Shown here one piece after another: positions 42,598 through 51,583 of a stretch of DNA of 64,000 bases (positions within the stretch are counted from its first letter, which is position 1; each line of letters opens with the position of its first letter). Made by a program: the position numbers and the translations under genes. Below the pieces are notes generated by a model, which was not told the DNA's origin, did no database searches, and worked only from the letters and a program-made list of their open reading frames with translations. The DNA is from Mesorhizobium sp. AR02 (GTDB taxonomy: Bacteria > Pseudomonadota > Alphaproteobacteria > Rhizobiales > Rhizobiaceae): assembly GCF_024746835.1 (NCBI RefSeq), contig NZ_CP080531.1:5538001-5602000 (forward strand), in the 5' to 3' direction.

Positions 42598-42658
42598 TAT
42601 CGACCTTTCCTGCCGGCGGCGATGCGTGCCGGCGTGGTGAAATCCGGGTTCGCCATGC

Positions 42659-43402
<744 letters not shown>

Positions 43403-43889
43403 CAGCCTGTTGCCTCCCCGTGCTTGCCGCATGCCCACGACAGGGTGCAGCTTTCGCACCGCTCTCCCCAGCTCCTCCCGGAAACAGCGATGGCAGGCAT
43501 TTACGCAAATGCCTGCGCGGGCGTCAATTGTCAGACGAATAAGAACCGGCAATTGTCGGAGAAACAAGGCCGGCGCCTTCCGGGACGCAGATTTTGCCAT
43601 TTCGAAAAATCCGTTTTGTAGGACAAATGGCATTGACGTTGGCTTCGCGCCGTTATTAGCTGAGTTCTGGAGGAGTACTCTACCGATCCTGTTGCCGGTT
43701 TGCCGCGCGAGGTCTGGTGGAAATTGTCGGTCCTTGCCAGCCCAGTCTGAATCTGGCTGACCGAACTGAAAATGCTTATCGACCTGGCTTGGTGACACGA
43801 GCGCTCGCATAACGATCCTCTGTCATCGCACCCTGGTTGGTCTGTGTGGCGGGCACGCCGTGTCCGTCTGTTTCCAAGGGAGGACTGAT
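43403..43889. promoter_or_regulatory. Divergent promoter region with GntR-type half-sites
   Basis: A 487-base gap between the divergent ATPase and binding-protein genes. It holds AATTGTCAGACGAAT at 43526-43540, close to the perfect palindrome at 46881-46895, and a further CAATTGTC at 43550-43557, 24 bases on. These are candidate operators for the neighbouring GntR regulators. A possible rightward promoter is TTGACG (43633-43638) with TATTAG (43654-43659), but the 15-base spacer is short. The rest holds nothing recognised. Confidence 0.45.
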
Positions 43890-44879
43890 ATGAGGAAAAC
43901 AGTTTTGCTCGCTGCCGTCGCCGCCATGGCGCTGGGCGCCGGGCCGGCTTTGGCCAAGAAGCAGCTCGTCATCGTGGTGAAAGGTCTCGACAATCCGTTC
44001 TTCGAAGCCATCCACCAGGGCTGCGAGAAGTGGAACAAGGAAAACGCCAGCTCGGAATATGAATGCTTCTACACCGGTCCGGCATCGACTTCCGACGAGG
44101 CCGGCGAGGCGCAGATCGTCCAGGACATGCTGAGCAAGGCCGACACGGTGGCGATGGCGATTTCGCCGTCCAACGCGCCGCTGATCGCGCAGACGATCAA
44201 GACCGCCAATCCGACGATCCCGATCATGACCATCGACGCCGACCTCGCCAAGGAGGACGCCGCACTGCGCAAGACCTATCTCGGCACCGACAACTACCTG
44301 ATGGGCAAGAAGATCGGCGAGTACATCAAGAAGGGCAAGCCGAAAGGCGGCACGATCTGCACCATCGAAGGCAATCCTGCGGCCGACAACATCCTGCGCC
44401 GCGCGCAAGGCATGCGTGACGCGCTGTCGGGCAAGGACGGCCTCGCGGCACTTGCCGGCGAAGGCGGCTGGACGGAAGTCGCCGGCTGCCCGGTGTTCAC
44501 CAATGACGACGGCGCCAAGGGCGTGCAGGCGATGACCGACATCCTCGCCGCCAACCCCAAGCTCGATGCCTTCGGTATCATGGGCGGCTGGCCGCTGTTC
44601 GGCGCGCCGCAGCCCTATCGTGATCTGTTCGGGCCGCTGAAGGACCGGATAGCCAAGAACGACTTCGTCATCGGTGCCGCCGACACGATCGGCGACGAGG
44701 TGGCGATCGCCAGGGATGGCCTTGTCACCGCGCTGGTTGGCCAGCGGCCCTTTGAAATGGGCTACAAGGCGCCTTCGGTGATGATCGATCTCATCAAGGG
44801 CACCAAGGTCGCCGATCCGGTGTTCACCGGCCTCGACGAGTGTACCAAGGACACGGTCGACACCTGCATCCAGAAGTAA
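43890..44879 (+). CDS. CUT2 sugar ABC transporter substrate-binding protein
   Basis: A 329-residue Peripla_BP_4 protein with a Sec signal peptide (probable ALA-KK cleavage near residue 22). Mature part: LVIVVKGLDNPFFEAIHQGCEK, VAMAISPSNAPLI, IPIMTIDADL, FGIMGGWPLFG. The ATG has an AGGGAGGACTG ribosome site. Four cysteines (about residues 46, 60, 160, 195) could form two disulfides. It faces away from the permease and ATPase genes it belongs with, so both arms are probably controlled from the shared gap. Confidence 0.87.
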   Translation: MRKTVLLAAVAAMALGAGPALAKKQLVIVVKGLDNPFFEAIHQGCEKWNKENASSEYECFYTGPASTSDEAGEAQIVQDMLSKADTVAMAISPSNAPLIAQTIKTANPTIPIMTIDADLAKEDAALRKTYLGTDNYLMGKKIGEYIKKGKPKGGTICTIEGNPAADNILRRAQGMRDALSGKDGLAALAGEGGWTEVAGCPVFTNDDGAKGVQAMTDILAANPKLDAFGIMGGWPLFGAPQPYRDLFGPLKDRIAKNDFVIGAADTIGDEVAIARDGLVTALVGQRPFEMGYKAPSVMIDLIKGTKVADPVFTGLDECTKDTVDTCIQK

Positions 44880-44890
44880 GCTCATGACTT

Positions 44891-44916
44891 CGGGGCGCTC
44901 GGCAGCGGGCGCCCCG
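44891..44916 (+). terminator. Hairpin after binding-protein gene
   Basis: CGGGGCGC (44891-44898) pairs with GCGCCCCG (44909-44916) around a 10-base loop, 11 bases after the stop codon, followed by TCCCTTTG. No transporter gene follows, so it may be the transcript end; the T-run is poor. Confidence 0.45.
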
Positions 44917-45066
44917 TCCCTTTGAATTCCTGGACAAGACGCGGTGGCGAGGGGCAACAGGCTCCAGCCTTGGCGCGTCCATAAGTTTGGATTTTCGGCA
45001 ACGGGATCGGCGCCGTGCAGCTCCGGATCAGTCCGGGTGACAGACGGCCGACCTATTGGAACGTGG

Positions 45067-45849
45067 ATGCCGGACGAGAAGGCAAACAAACAGGCCAGCC
45101 GGGCCAAGGCGCAAGCCAACGGCGATCCGGCGGTCGTGCGCAGGGCGGATGCGGCGCACTTTCCCGGGTCCAGCGTCCATGCCTCGCTCGCCAGCGAGAT
45201 TGGTCTGCGGATCGTGCGCGGCGACTATCCGCCCGGCAGCATCCTGCCCAACGAGGCCAAATGGGCCGAGACCTTCAATGTCAGCCGCTCGGCGGTGCGC
45301 GAAGCGATCAAGATGCTGATGGCCAAGAGCCTTTTGGCATCGCGCCCCAAGATCGGCAGCTGGGTCGAGCCGAAGGAACGCTGGAATCTGCTCGATCGCG
45401 ACGTGCTTGCCTGGTACGCGACCGCACCCGACCGCGAAGCGTTCCTGCGCACCGTGCAGGAGTTCCGCCACATCATCGAACCGGAAGCATCCGCCTTTGC
45501 CGCCATGCGGCGCAGTGACGAGCAGATGGCCGAGATCAGCCTCGCCTGCCGCGAGATGGGCGAGGCAGCGAACCTGCCGGAACGCATCCGTGCCGACACG
45601 CGCTTCCACCTCGCCATCCTGCGGGCCTCGGGCAACGACCTTCTGGTGCCACTCGGCGTGCTGATCGAGTCCGCGCTCGACCATCTCTTCGTCTTCACGA
45701 CACGCCAGGTCGGCGACCAGAACCGGGCGCAGAAACTGCACGAGGCCATCGAGAAGGCCATCCGCCTGCAGCGCCCCGCGGCGGCGCGCAATGCCGTGCA
45801 CAAGCTGCTCGCCGACACCGATGAGGGGATCGGAAGCAGGCGGCGATAA
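45067..45849 (+). CDS. GntR/FCD-family transcriptional regulator (paralogue 1)
   Basis: A 260-residue FadR-type regulator: winged helix (about 35-100, with VSRSAVREAIKMLMAKSLLA as recognition part) and FCD effector domain with metal-binding histidines (RFHLAILRASGN, KLHEAIEKAIR). It is about 85 percent identical to the gene at 47929, with the recognition region unchanged, so both should bind one operator. ATG 45067 is favoured because the paralogue aligns from the corresponding methionine. FCD regulators often sense sugar acids. Confidence 0.87.
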   Translation: MPDEKANKQASRAKAQANGDPAVVRRADAAHFPGSSVHASLASEIGLRIVRGDYPPGSILPNEAKWAETFNVSRSAVREAIKMLMAKSLLASRPKIGSWVEPKERWNLLDRDVLAWYATAPDREAFLRTVQEFRHIIEPEASAFAAMRRSDEQMAEISLACREMGEAANLPERIRADTRFHLAILRASGNDLLVPLGVLIESALDHLFVFTTRQVGDQNRAQKLHEAIEKAIRLQRPAAARNAVHKLLADTDEGIGSRRR

Positions 45850-45871
45850 GGCCGGCCGACCGCTCGTACTT

Positions 45872-46810
45872 TCAGATCGTCTGCTTCTTGCCATCCTTCG
45901 TTGGCATCAGGTCCACCCCATTCACCTTGGCGATATGCGTTGCCAACATCGGCACGAACTGCTCCGCCGGACCGGCGGCATGGGCGCCAGCGAAGGAGTT
46001 CTTGGTGGCGTTGCCGAGCGGGTTGGCGATGCCGGCCGCACCCGCCATCGATTCCAGATAGGTCAGGTCCTTGAAGGCGTTGGCGATGGTGAATTTATGG
46101 GCGTCGCGGTCGCCTTCCAGCGTCCAGCGCATGAAGGTCTGGTAGAAGCCGCAATCCATGCGGCCGTTGCGGATGACGCTGTCGAAGCGCGGCGGCGAGA
46201 TGCCGACCTTTTCGGCCAAAGCCAATGCTTCGGAATAGATGGCGGCATAGCCCAGCGAGATGAAATTGTTGAGCAGTTTCATGCGGTGGCCGTCGCCGGT
46301 GTCGCCGATGTGCACAATGCGGCCGGCCCAGGTTTCGATCACCGGCTTGACCCTGGCAAAGACGGCGTCTGGCGCGCCGACCATGGCGTCGAGCGTGCCT
46401 TCCCAAGCTTCCTTTGGCGTGCGGCTCAGCGGCGCATCGACAAAGTCGACGCCGATCTCCTTCAGTTCTACCGCGAGCGCCACGGTCGAAACCGGATCCG
46501 AGGTCGAGCAATCGACGACGACCGATCCCTTCTTCAGGCCTTCCTTGAGGCCGCCGGGGCCGCGGATGATGGCTTCCACTTCGCGCGAGCCGGTGACGCA
46601 GATGAAGATGATATCAGATGCCGCGGCGACATCGCGCGAGGTGGCGGCTTCCCTGGCACCCCGGCCGAGCAGATCTTCCGCTGGTTTGCGGTTCTTGCGG
46701 CCAAGGAATGTCAGGGGATAGCCCTTGTCGACGATGTTCTTGGCGATGCCGTGCCCCATCAGGCCAAGGCCGATGAAGCCGATCTTTTCGCGCGCGGCGG
46801 TGGTGTTCAT
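45872..46810 (-). CDS. NAD(P)-dependent dehydrogenase, 3-hydroxyisobutyrate dehydrogenase family
   Basis: A 312-residue beta-hydroxyacid dehydrogenase. Rossmann motif GFIGLGLMGHGIA (about 11-23), substrate motif DAPLSRTPKEAWEGTL (family DAPVSGG-xGA), and the catalytic lysine segment GDGHRMKLLNNFISLG (usually G-GxxxKxxNN). Relatives include GarR, LtnD and HIBADH. Start ATG 46810 has a GGATAGGAAC ribosome site. It is divergent from an SDR gene across a 119-base gap holding the GntR-type palindrome. Likely oxidises a sugar acid or hydroxy acid from the neighbouring importer's substrate. Confidence 0.85.
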   Translation of the reverse strand: MNTTAAREKIGFIGLGLMGHGIAKNIVDKGYPLTFLGRKNRKPAEDLLGRGAREAATSRDVAAASDIIFICVTGSREVEAIIRGPGGLKEGLKKGSVVVDCSTSDPVSTVALAVELKEIGVDFVDAPLSRTPKEAWEGTLDAMVGAPDAVFARVKPVIETWAGRIVHIGDTGDGHRMKLLNNFISLGYAAIYSEALALAEKVGISPPRFDSVIRNGRMDCGFYQTFMRWTLEGDRDAHKFTIANAFKDLTYLESMAGAAGIANPLGNATKNSFAGAHAAGPAEQFVPMLATHIAKVNGVDLMPTKDGKKQTI

Positions 46811-46880
46811 GTCGTCGTTCCTATCCCGGATTATCGATAATTGCGCTGCCGTTTTAGCCATATGCGGTTGCAGAAAGCAA

Positions 46881-46895
46881 TATTGTCTGACAATA
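46881..46895. promoter_or_regulatory. Candidate GntR operator palindrome
   Basis: TATTGTCTGACAATA is a perfect 15-base palindrome with a single central base, lying between the divergent dehydrogenase (45872-46810) and epimerase/dehydratase genes (46930). Length and form suit a GntR/FCD dimer. A near copy occurs at 43526-43540 in the transporter control region. Confidence 0.6.
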
Positions 46896-46929
46896 GACGT
46901 GAATTCCAGAGCCTGTCATGGAGACCAGA

Positions 46930-47826
46930 ATGACGAAGCGGATCATGTTCACCGGCGGCAGCGGCAAGGCGGGGCGTCATGTCGTGCAATATCTTGTCGA
47001 ACAGGGCTGCCAGGTGCTCAACATCGACACCAAGCCGCTCGACAATCCCAAGGTGCGCACGCTGATCACCGACATCACCGACAGCGGGCAGGTGTTCAAC
47101 GCGCTGTCGAGCTATATGGGCCTGCATGAATTCGACCCCTCGCTGCGGCCGCAGCCGGTGGATGCGGTGGTGCATTTCGCCGCCATTCCGCGCATCATGA
47201 TCACGCCCGACAATGAGGTGTTCCGCATCAATGCGATGGGCACCTACAATGTCATCGAGGCAGCGGTGAAGCTCGGTATCCGCAAGGTGATCATCGCCTC
47301 CAGCGAGACGACCTACGGCCTGGTCTTCGCCAACGAACCGCGCGATCCCAAGTATTTCCCACTCGAAGAGGACTATGACGTCGACCCGATGGACAGCTAT
47401 GCGCTGTCGAAGATCGTCAACGAGAAGACCGCGCGGGCATTTGCTCTGCGCAGCGGTATCGACATCTATGCGCTTCGCATCGGCAACGTCATCGAGCCGC
47501 ACGAATATTCGCTGTTCCCGAAATGGTTCGCCGATCCCGGTTTCCGCAAACGTATCGCCTGGAGCTATGTCGATGCACGCGATCTCGGCCAGATCACGCT
47601 GCGCGCCATCGAAAGGGACGGGCTCGGCTACCAGGTGTTCAACGCCGCCAATGACGACACCTCGTCCGACCTGCCGACGGCGGAACTCCTGAAGCGGTTC
47701 TATCCCAACGTGCCGGTCAAGGCCGAACTCGGCGAATACGAGACGCTGCTGTCGAACCGCAAGGCGCGCGACATGCTCGGCTTCCGCCCGGAACATAGCT
47801 GGCGCAAATATGTAAAAACCGCCTGA
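46930..47826 (+). CDS. NAD-dependent epimerase/dehydratase family (extended SDR) protein
   Basis: A 298-residue extended short-chain dehydrogenase. Cofactor motif TGGSGKAGRHV (about 9-19; usually GxxGxxG), VVHFAAIPR (about 80-88), the catalytic YALSK (Tyr and Lys, about 155-159) and ASSETTYG with the active-site Ser/Thr. Relatives include uronate dehydrogenases and sugar-nucleotide epimerases; the operon context with a sugar importer favours a sugar or uronate dehydrogenase. ATG 46930 is favoured by the GGAGACC upstream; an ATG at 46918 is in frame. Confidence 0.83.
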   Translation: MTKRIMFTGGSGKAGRHVVQYLVEQGCQVLNIDTKPLDNPKVRTLITDITDSGQVFNALSSYMGLHEFDPSLRPQPVDAVVHFAAIPRIMITPDNEVFRINAMGTYNVIEAAVKLGIRKVIIASSETTYGLVFANEPRDPKYFPLEEDYDVDPMDSYALSKIVNEKTARAFALRSGIDIYALRIGNVIEPHEYSLFPKWFADPGFRKRIAWSYVDARDLGQITLRAIERDGLGYQVFNAANDDTSSDLPTAELLKRFYPNVPVKAELGEYETLLSNRKARDMLGFRPEHSWRKYVKTA

Positions 47827-47928
47827 GCAAGCAGCTAAATGAGGCTGGCTTGTGTATAGCGGCGCGCTTTGCGGCCCAAGCGTTCGGTGGTGCTTGACAG
47901 CTTCCGTAAACCGGCCTTTCTGAAGCGT

Positions 47929-48705
47929 ATGCGGGACGCAAAGCCGAACAAGGAAAAATCGCCGAAAAAGGCGGCTGCCGCCGAGCGCCCGGCCGGTGTT
48001 CGCCGGGCCGATGCGGCGCGCATTCCCGGCGCCAGCGTGCACACGTCGCTGGCCAGCGAAATTGGTCTCAGGATCGTGCGCGGCGATTACCCGCCTGGCA
48101 CCATATTGCCCAATGAGGCCAAATGGTCGGAAACCTTCAGCGTCAGCCGCTCGGCGGTGCGCGAGGCGATCAAGATGCTGATGGCCAAGAGCCTTTTGGC
48201 CTCACGCCCCAAGATCGGGAGCTGGGTCGAGCCCAGGGAACGCTGGAACCTGCTCGATCGCGACGTACTCGCCTGGTACGCGACATCGCCCGATCGCGAG
48301 GTCTTCTTGAAGACGGTGCAGGAATTCCGCCACATTATCGAACCGGAAGCGACCGCCTTTGCCGCCATGCGCCGCACCGACGAGCAGATGTCCGAGATCA
48401 GCCAGGCCTGCCGTGACATGGGGGAGGCGGCCAGCCTGCAGGAGCGCACGCGCGCCGACACACGCTTCCACCTCGCCATCCTGCGGGCCTCCGGCAACGA
48501 CCTTCTGGTGCCGCTCGGCGTGCTGATCGAATCCGCTTTCGATCACCTCTTCACCTTTACCACGCGGGCCGTCGACGACCTCAACCATGCGCAGAAGCTG
48601 CATGAGGCGATCGAGAAGAACATCCGCCTGCAGCGCCCGGACGCCGCGCGCGCCGCGGTGCGCAAGCTGCTGGCCAACACCGACCACGTGATCAAGTCGC
48701 GTTAG
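47929..48705 (+). CDS. GntR/FCD-family transcriptional regulator (paralogue 2)
   Basis: A 258-residue regulator almost the same as the gene at 45067: the winged helix and FCD domains differ at roughly 30 of 230 aligned positions, while the N-terminal 20 residues (Lys-, Ala-rich) diverge. ATG 47929 matches the paralogue's start. A perfect TTGACA (47894-47899) lies upstream with no good -10. It follows the SDR gene and is followed by an MFS gene. Possibly a duplicate that divided ligand specificity. Confidence 0.87.
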   Translation: MRDAKPNKEKSPKKAAAAERPAGVRRADAARIPGASVHTSLASEIGLRIVRGDYPPGTILPNEAKWSETFSVSRSAVREAIKMLMAKSLLASRPKIGSWVEPRERWNLLDRDVLAWYATSPDREVFLKTVQEFRHIIEPEATAFAAMRRTDEQMSEISQACRDMGEAASLQERTRADTRFHLAILRASGNDLLVPLGVLIESAFDHLFTFTTRAVDDLNHAQKLHEAIEKNIRLQRPDAARAAVRKLLANTDHVIKSR

Positions 48706-48889
48706 ACAACCAATCAGCCAGCAGCACGATTGCTCCGGCTATTTGCGCGCGATCCCGGCGGAAGGCCATTGCACTTAGTTCGGGTCTGGAGCCACGGATT
48801 TGCCCGCCGTGGCGCTGCTGCGTCCTGAGAATGTGCCGATAGTGGCTCAAACGGCAGCCGGTTTTCGCGACCGCCGACAGGAAACGCCT

Positions 48890-50119
48890 TTGACCCGAAC
48901 CGACTTGAGCCAGGCCAGCCCCGGCATCGACAGCTCCTACGCCTGGATGCGGCTCGCCATCTCGATGGTGCTGGCGACGATCGGTGCGGTCGGCATGTGG
49001 GCCGTGGTCGTGGTGCTGCCCGCCGTGCAGGCGGAATTCGGCGTCGATCGCGCCGCGGCGTCGATGCCCTACACCGCGACCATGGTGGGCTTCGCCGCCG
49101 GCAATGTGCTGGTCGGCCGCGCCATCGACCGCATGGGCTATTGGATCCCGGCGCTGATCTCTTCCGTGGCGCTCTCGGCCGGCCTGCTGCTCGCCGCGCT
49201 GTCGACCTCGATCCTGCAATTCACCCTTGCCCAGGGCGTGCTGATCGGTGTCGGCACGTCGGTGATCTTCGGGCCGCTGATCGCCGACATCTCGCATTGG
49301 TTCAACCGCAGGCGCGGCGTCGCCGTCGCGGCGGCGGCCGCCGGCAATTACTTGGCCGGCGCGCTCTGGCCGACCATCATGCCGACGCTGATCAAGGCGG
49401 AAGGCTGGCGCTTCACCTATGCGGCGATCGGCATCTTCTGCCTGGTCACCATGGTGCCGCTGGTGCTGTTGCTGCGGCGCGGCGCCCCTGAGGCGGCCGC
49501 CGCCGGCTCGCCGGGGAGCCGGTCGGTGCAGCCGATTCCGATGTCGCCGGCGGCGTTGCAGGTGCTGCTGGTCGTCGCCGGTCTTGGCTGCTGCGTGGCG
49601 ATGTCGATGCCGCAGGTGCACATCGTCGCCTATTGCATGGACCTTGGCTACGGCATGGCGCATGGCGCCGACATGCTGTCGATCATGATGGCGGCGGGCG
49701 TTGTCAGCCGGCTTGCCTCCGGCTTTATCGCCGATCGCATCGGTGGCGCGAAAACCCTGATCATCGGTTCGGTGCTGCAATGCCTGTCGCTGCTGTTTTA
49801 CATCCCGTTCGACGGGCTCGCCTCGCTCTACGTCGTATCGCTGGTGTTCGGCCTGTCGCAAGGCGGCATCGTGCCTTGCTATGCGATCATCGTGCGCGAA
49901 TATCTGCCTGCCAAGGAGGCCGGCCAGCGTATCGGCATCGTCATGATGGCAACGATTTTCGGCATGGCGATCGGCGGCTGGATGTCGGGCTGGATCTACG
50001 ATCTGACCGGTTCCTACGCCGCCGCCTTCCTCAACGGCATCGCCTGGAATCTGCTGAACATACTGGCCGTCGGGCTGTTCATGTGGAAGGCAAGGCACAG
50101 GGCCGTCATGGCAGCCTGA
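48890..50119 (+). CDS. MFS transporter
   Basis: A major facilitator of about 409 residues with about 12 membrane segments, of the monocarboxylate/oxalate-formate antiporter-like type: RAIDRMGYWIPALISSVALS (motif A region), FGPLIADISHWFNRRRGVAVA, and after a short central loop SRLASGFIADRIGGAKTL. No ATG occurs before the first helix except inside it; a TTG at 48890 with AGGAAACGCC upstream is the best start, TTG 48800 the alternative. It may carry an organic or sugar acid linked to the preceding dehydrogenases. Confidence 0.8.
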   Translation: MTRTDLSQASPGIDSSYAWMRLAISMVLATIGAVGMWAVVVVLPAVQAEFGVDRAAASMPYTATMVGFAAGNVLVGRAIDRMGYWIPALISSVALSAGLLLAALSTSILQFTLAQGVLIGVGTSVIFGPLIADISHWFNRRRGVAVAAAAAGNYLAGALWPTIMPTLIKAEGWRFTYAAIGIFCLVTMVPLVLLLRRGAPEAAAAGSPGSRSVQPIPMSPAALQVLLVVAGLGCCVAMSMPQVHIVAYCMDLGYGMAHGADMLSIMMAAGVVSRLASGFIADRIGGAKTLIIGSVLQCLSLLFYIPFDGLASLYVVSLVFGLSQGGIVPCYAIIVREYLPAKEAGQRIGIVMMATIFGMAIGGWMSGWIYDLTGSYAAAFLNGIAWNLLNILAVGLFMWKARHRAVMAA

Positions 50120-50249
50120 GGCACCTCGGCTTGACAACGGACAGGCACTGCGCGACCCCAGAGGCCAGGGTGCGGCAACAGGCCGGTGAGATGGCGACAA
50201 CTGGGATGATCCTATTGCGGGCGCACTTCGGCGGCCATGCGCACGGGCC

Positions 50250-51284
50250 TTGGCCTTGATCAAGCCGCGCTCGCGCCGGGGCGGCGGTCGCCCGACCATA
50301 TCGGATGTCGCGCGCAAGGCCGGCGTCGGCGCCATCACCGTGTCGCGCGCGCTACGCGAGCCGGAGCGCGTCAGCCAGGATTTGCGCCGCCAGATCCAGG
50401 CCGCCGTCGATGAGCTCGGCTATGTGCCGGACCCCAATGCAAGGGCGCTGGCCTCGGCGCGTGCCGAGGTGTTTGGCGTGCTGGTGCCTTCGCTCACCAA
50501 CAACGTCTTCGCCGAGGTGGTGCGCGGCATCTATGACAGCCTGTCGGACAGTCCGTTCCGCATCCAGCTCGGCAACACCCATTATTCCGGGCTGGAGGAA
50601 GAGCGGCTCTTACAGGTGTTCGGCTCGCAGCGGCCGGCAGCGCTGATCGTGGCCGGCATCGACCAGACGCCAACCTCGCGAAAACTGCTGGAAAATGCCG
50701 GTTGCCCGGTGGTGCAGGTGATGGAGACCGGGCCTGATCCGGTCGACATGATGGTCGGCTTCTCGCATCTCGACGGCGGCAGGACGGCGACCGAGCACCT
50801 GATCGAGGTGGGGTATCGCCGCATCGGCTTCATCGGCGCCCGCATGGATCCGCGTTCGCAGCGACGGCTGGCCGGTTACCGCGCGGCGATGGAGAAGGCC
50901 AGCCTGTTCGACCCACGCCTGATCACCACCACGCCGGTTCTGTCAAGCGTGCCGCTTGGGCGTGAACTGTTCCGCGATGCGCTGGCCAAGATGCCGACGC
51001 TCGACGGCGTGTTCTGCAACAATGACGATATCGCGCTCGGCGTGCTGTTCGAATGCCATCGGGCCTCGATCGACGTGCCGAAGACAATCGGCATTGTCGG
51101 CTTCAACGATCTCGACATGATGCAGGTGGCTTTTCCCTCGATCACCAGCGTCCGCACCCACCGCTACGAAATCGGCAGACGTGCCGTCGCCATGGCGCTG
51201 GCGGCGATCGCCGGTGACAGGCCGGAACAGCGGATCGTCGACCTCGGATTCGAGCTCAAGCGCCGCGAGAGCACCGCGCGCTGA
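50250..51284 (+). CDS. LacI-family transcriptional regulator (GntR/gluconate-repressor-like)
   Basis: A 344-residue LacI-type repressor: HTH with hinge (about 15-70: TISDVARKAGVGAITVSRAL) and effector domain (AALIVAGIDQ, GGRTATEHLIEVGYRRIGFIG, GVFCNNDDIALGVLFE). The overall form is closest to the gluconate repressor subgroup, in keeping with the gluconokinase at the end of the following operon. No ATG is available; TTG 50250 or TTG 50256 is the likely start. The 16-base palindrome at 51329-51344 is its probable operator. Confidence 0.83.
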   Translation: MALIKPRSRRGGGRPTISDVARKAGVGAITVSRALREPERVSQDLRRQIQAAVDELGYVPDPNARALASARAEVFGVLVPSLTNNVFAEVVRGIYDSLSDSPFRIQLGNTHYSGLEEERLLQVFGSQRPAALIVAGIDQTPTSRKLLENAGCPVVQVMETGPDPVDMMVGFSHLDGGRTATEHLIEVGYRRIGFIGARMDPRSQRRLAGYRAAMEKASLFDPRLITTTPVLSSVPLGRELFRDALAKMPTLDGVFCNNDDIALGVLFECHRASIDVPKTIGIVGFNDLDMMQVAFPSITSVRTHRYEIGRRAVAMALAAIAGDRPEQRIVDLGFELKRRESTAR

Positions 51285-51315
51285 ACATGCTTTCGAGAAC
51301 GCCCGCAAATGGCGC

Positions 51316-51344
51316 TTTACACAACGTCATGGTAGCGCTACCAT
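51316..51344 (+). promoter_or_regulatory. Promoter with overlapping LacI-type operator
   Basis: TTTACA (51316-51321) and TACCAT (51339-51344) with a 17-base spacer form a sigma70-like promoter. The perfect 16-base palindrome ATGGTAGCGCTACCAT (51329-51344, central CG) covers the spacer and the -10, as expected for repression by a LacI-type protein. Downstream, the direct repeat TGTTTATTAT occurs at 51382 and 51413, 31 bases apart. The long leader to 51584 contains no other gene. Confidence 0.7.
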
Positions 51345-51583
51345 TTTTGTCGAGCCGGCATCGTCGCTAAGACGCCGAGCCTGTTTATTATACATAAGCG
51401 ACAGCTCATGCTTGTTTATTATGGATAATATGATAGATTTCACCCGGCTGAAGGGGACGGCAAAGGGAGGGATTGTGGAGGTCTTCGGCACCTGGCAGGC
51501 GTGACTGGGCAAGGCGGGAGAAGCCGGCCGGAAACGCGAAAATTCCATAAAACTGAACAGAACTGCAATTGGGAGGATTATCG

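Noticed and set aside
48692..50338. 548-codon open frame on the minus strand
   Set aside because: Antisense to the MFS gene and rich in His, Arg, Gln; a shadow frame.
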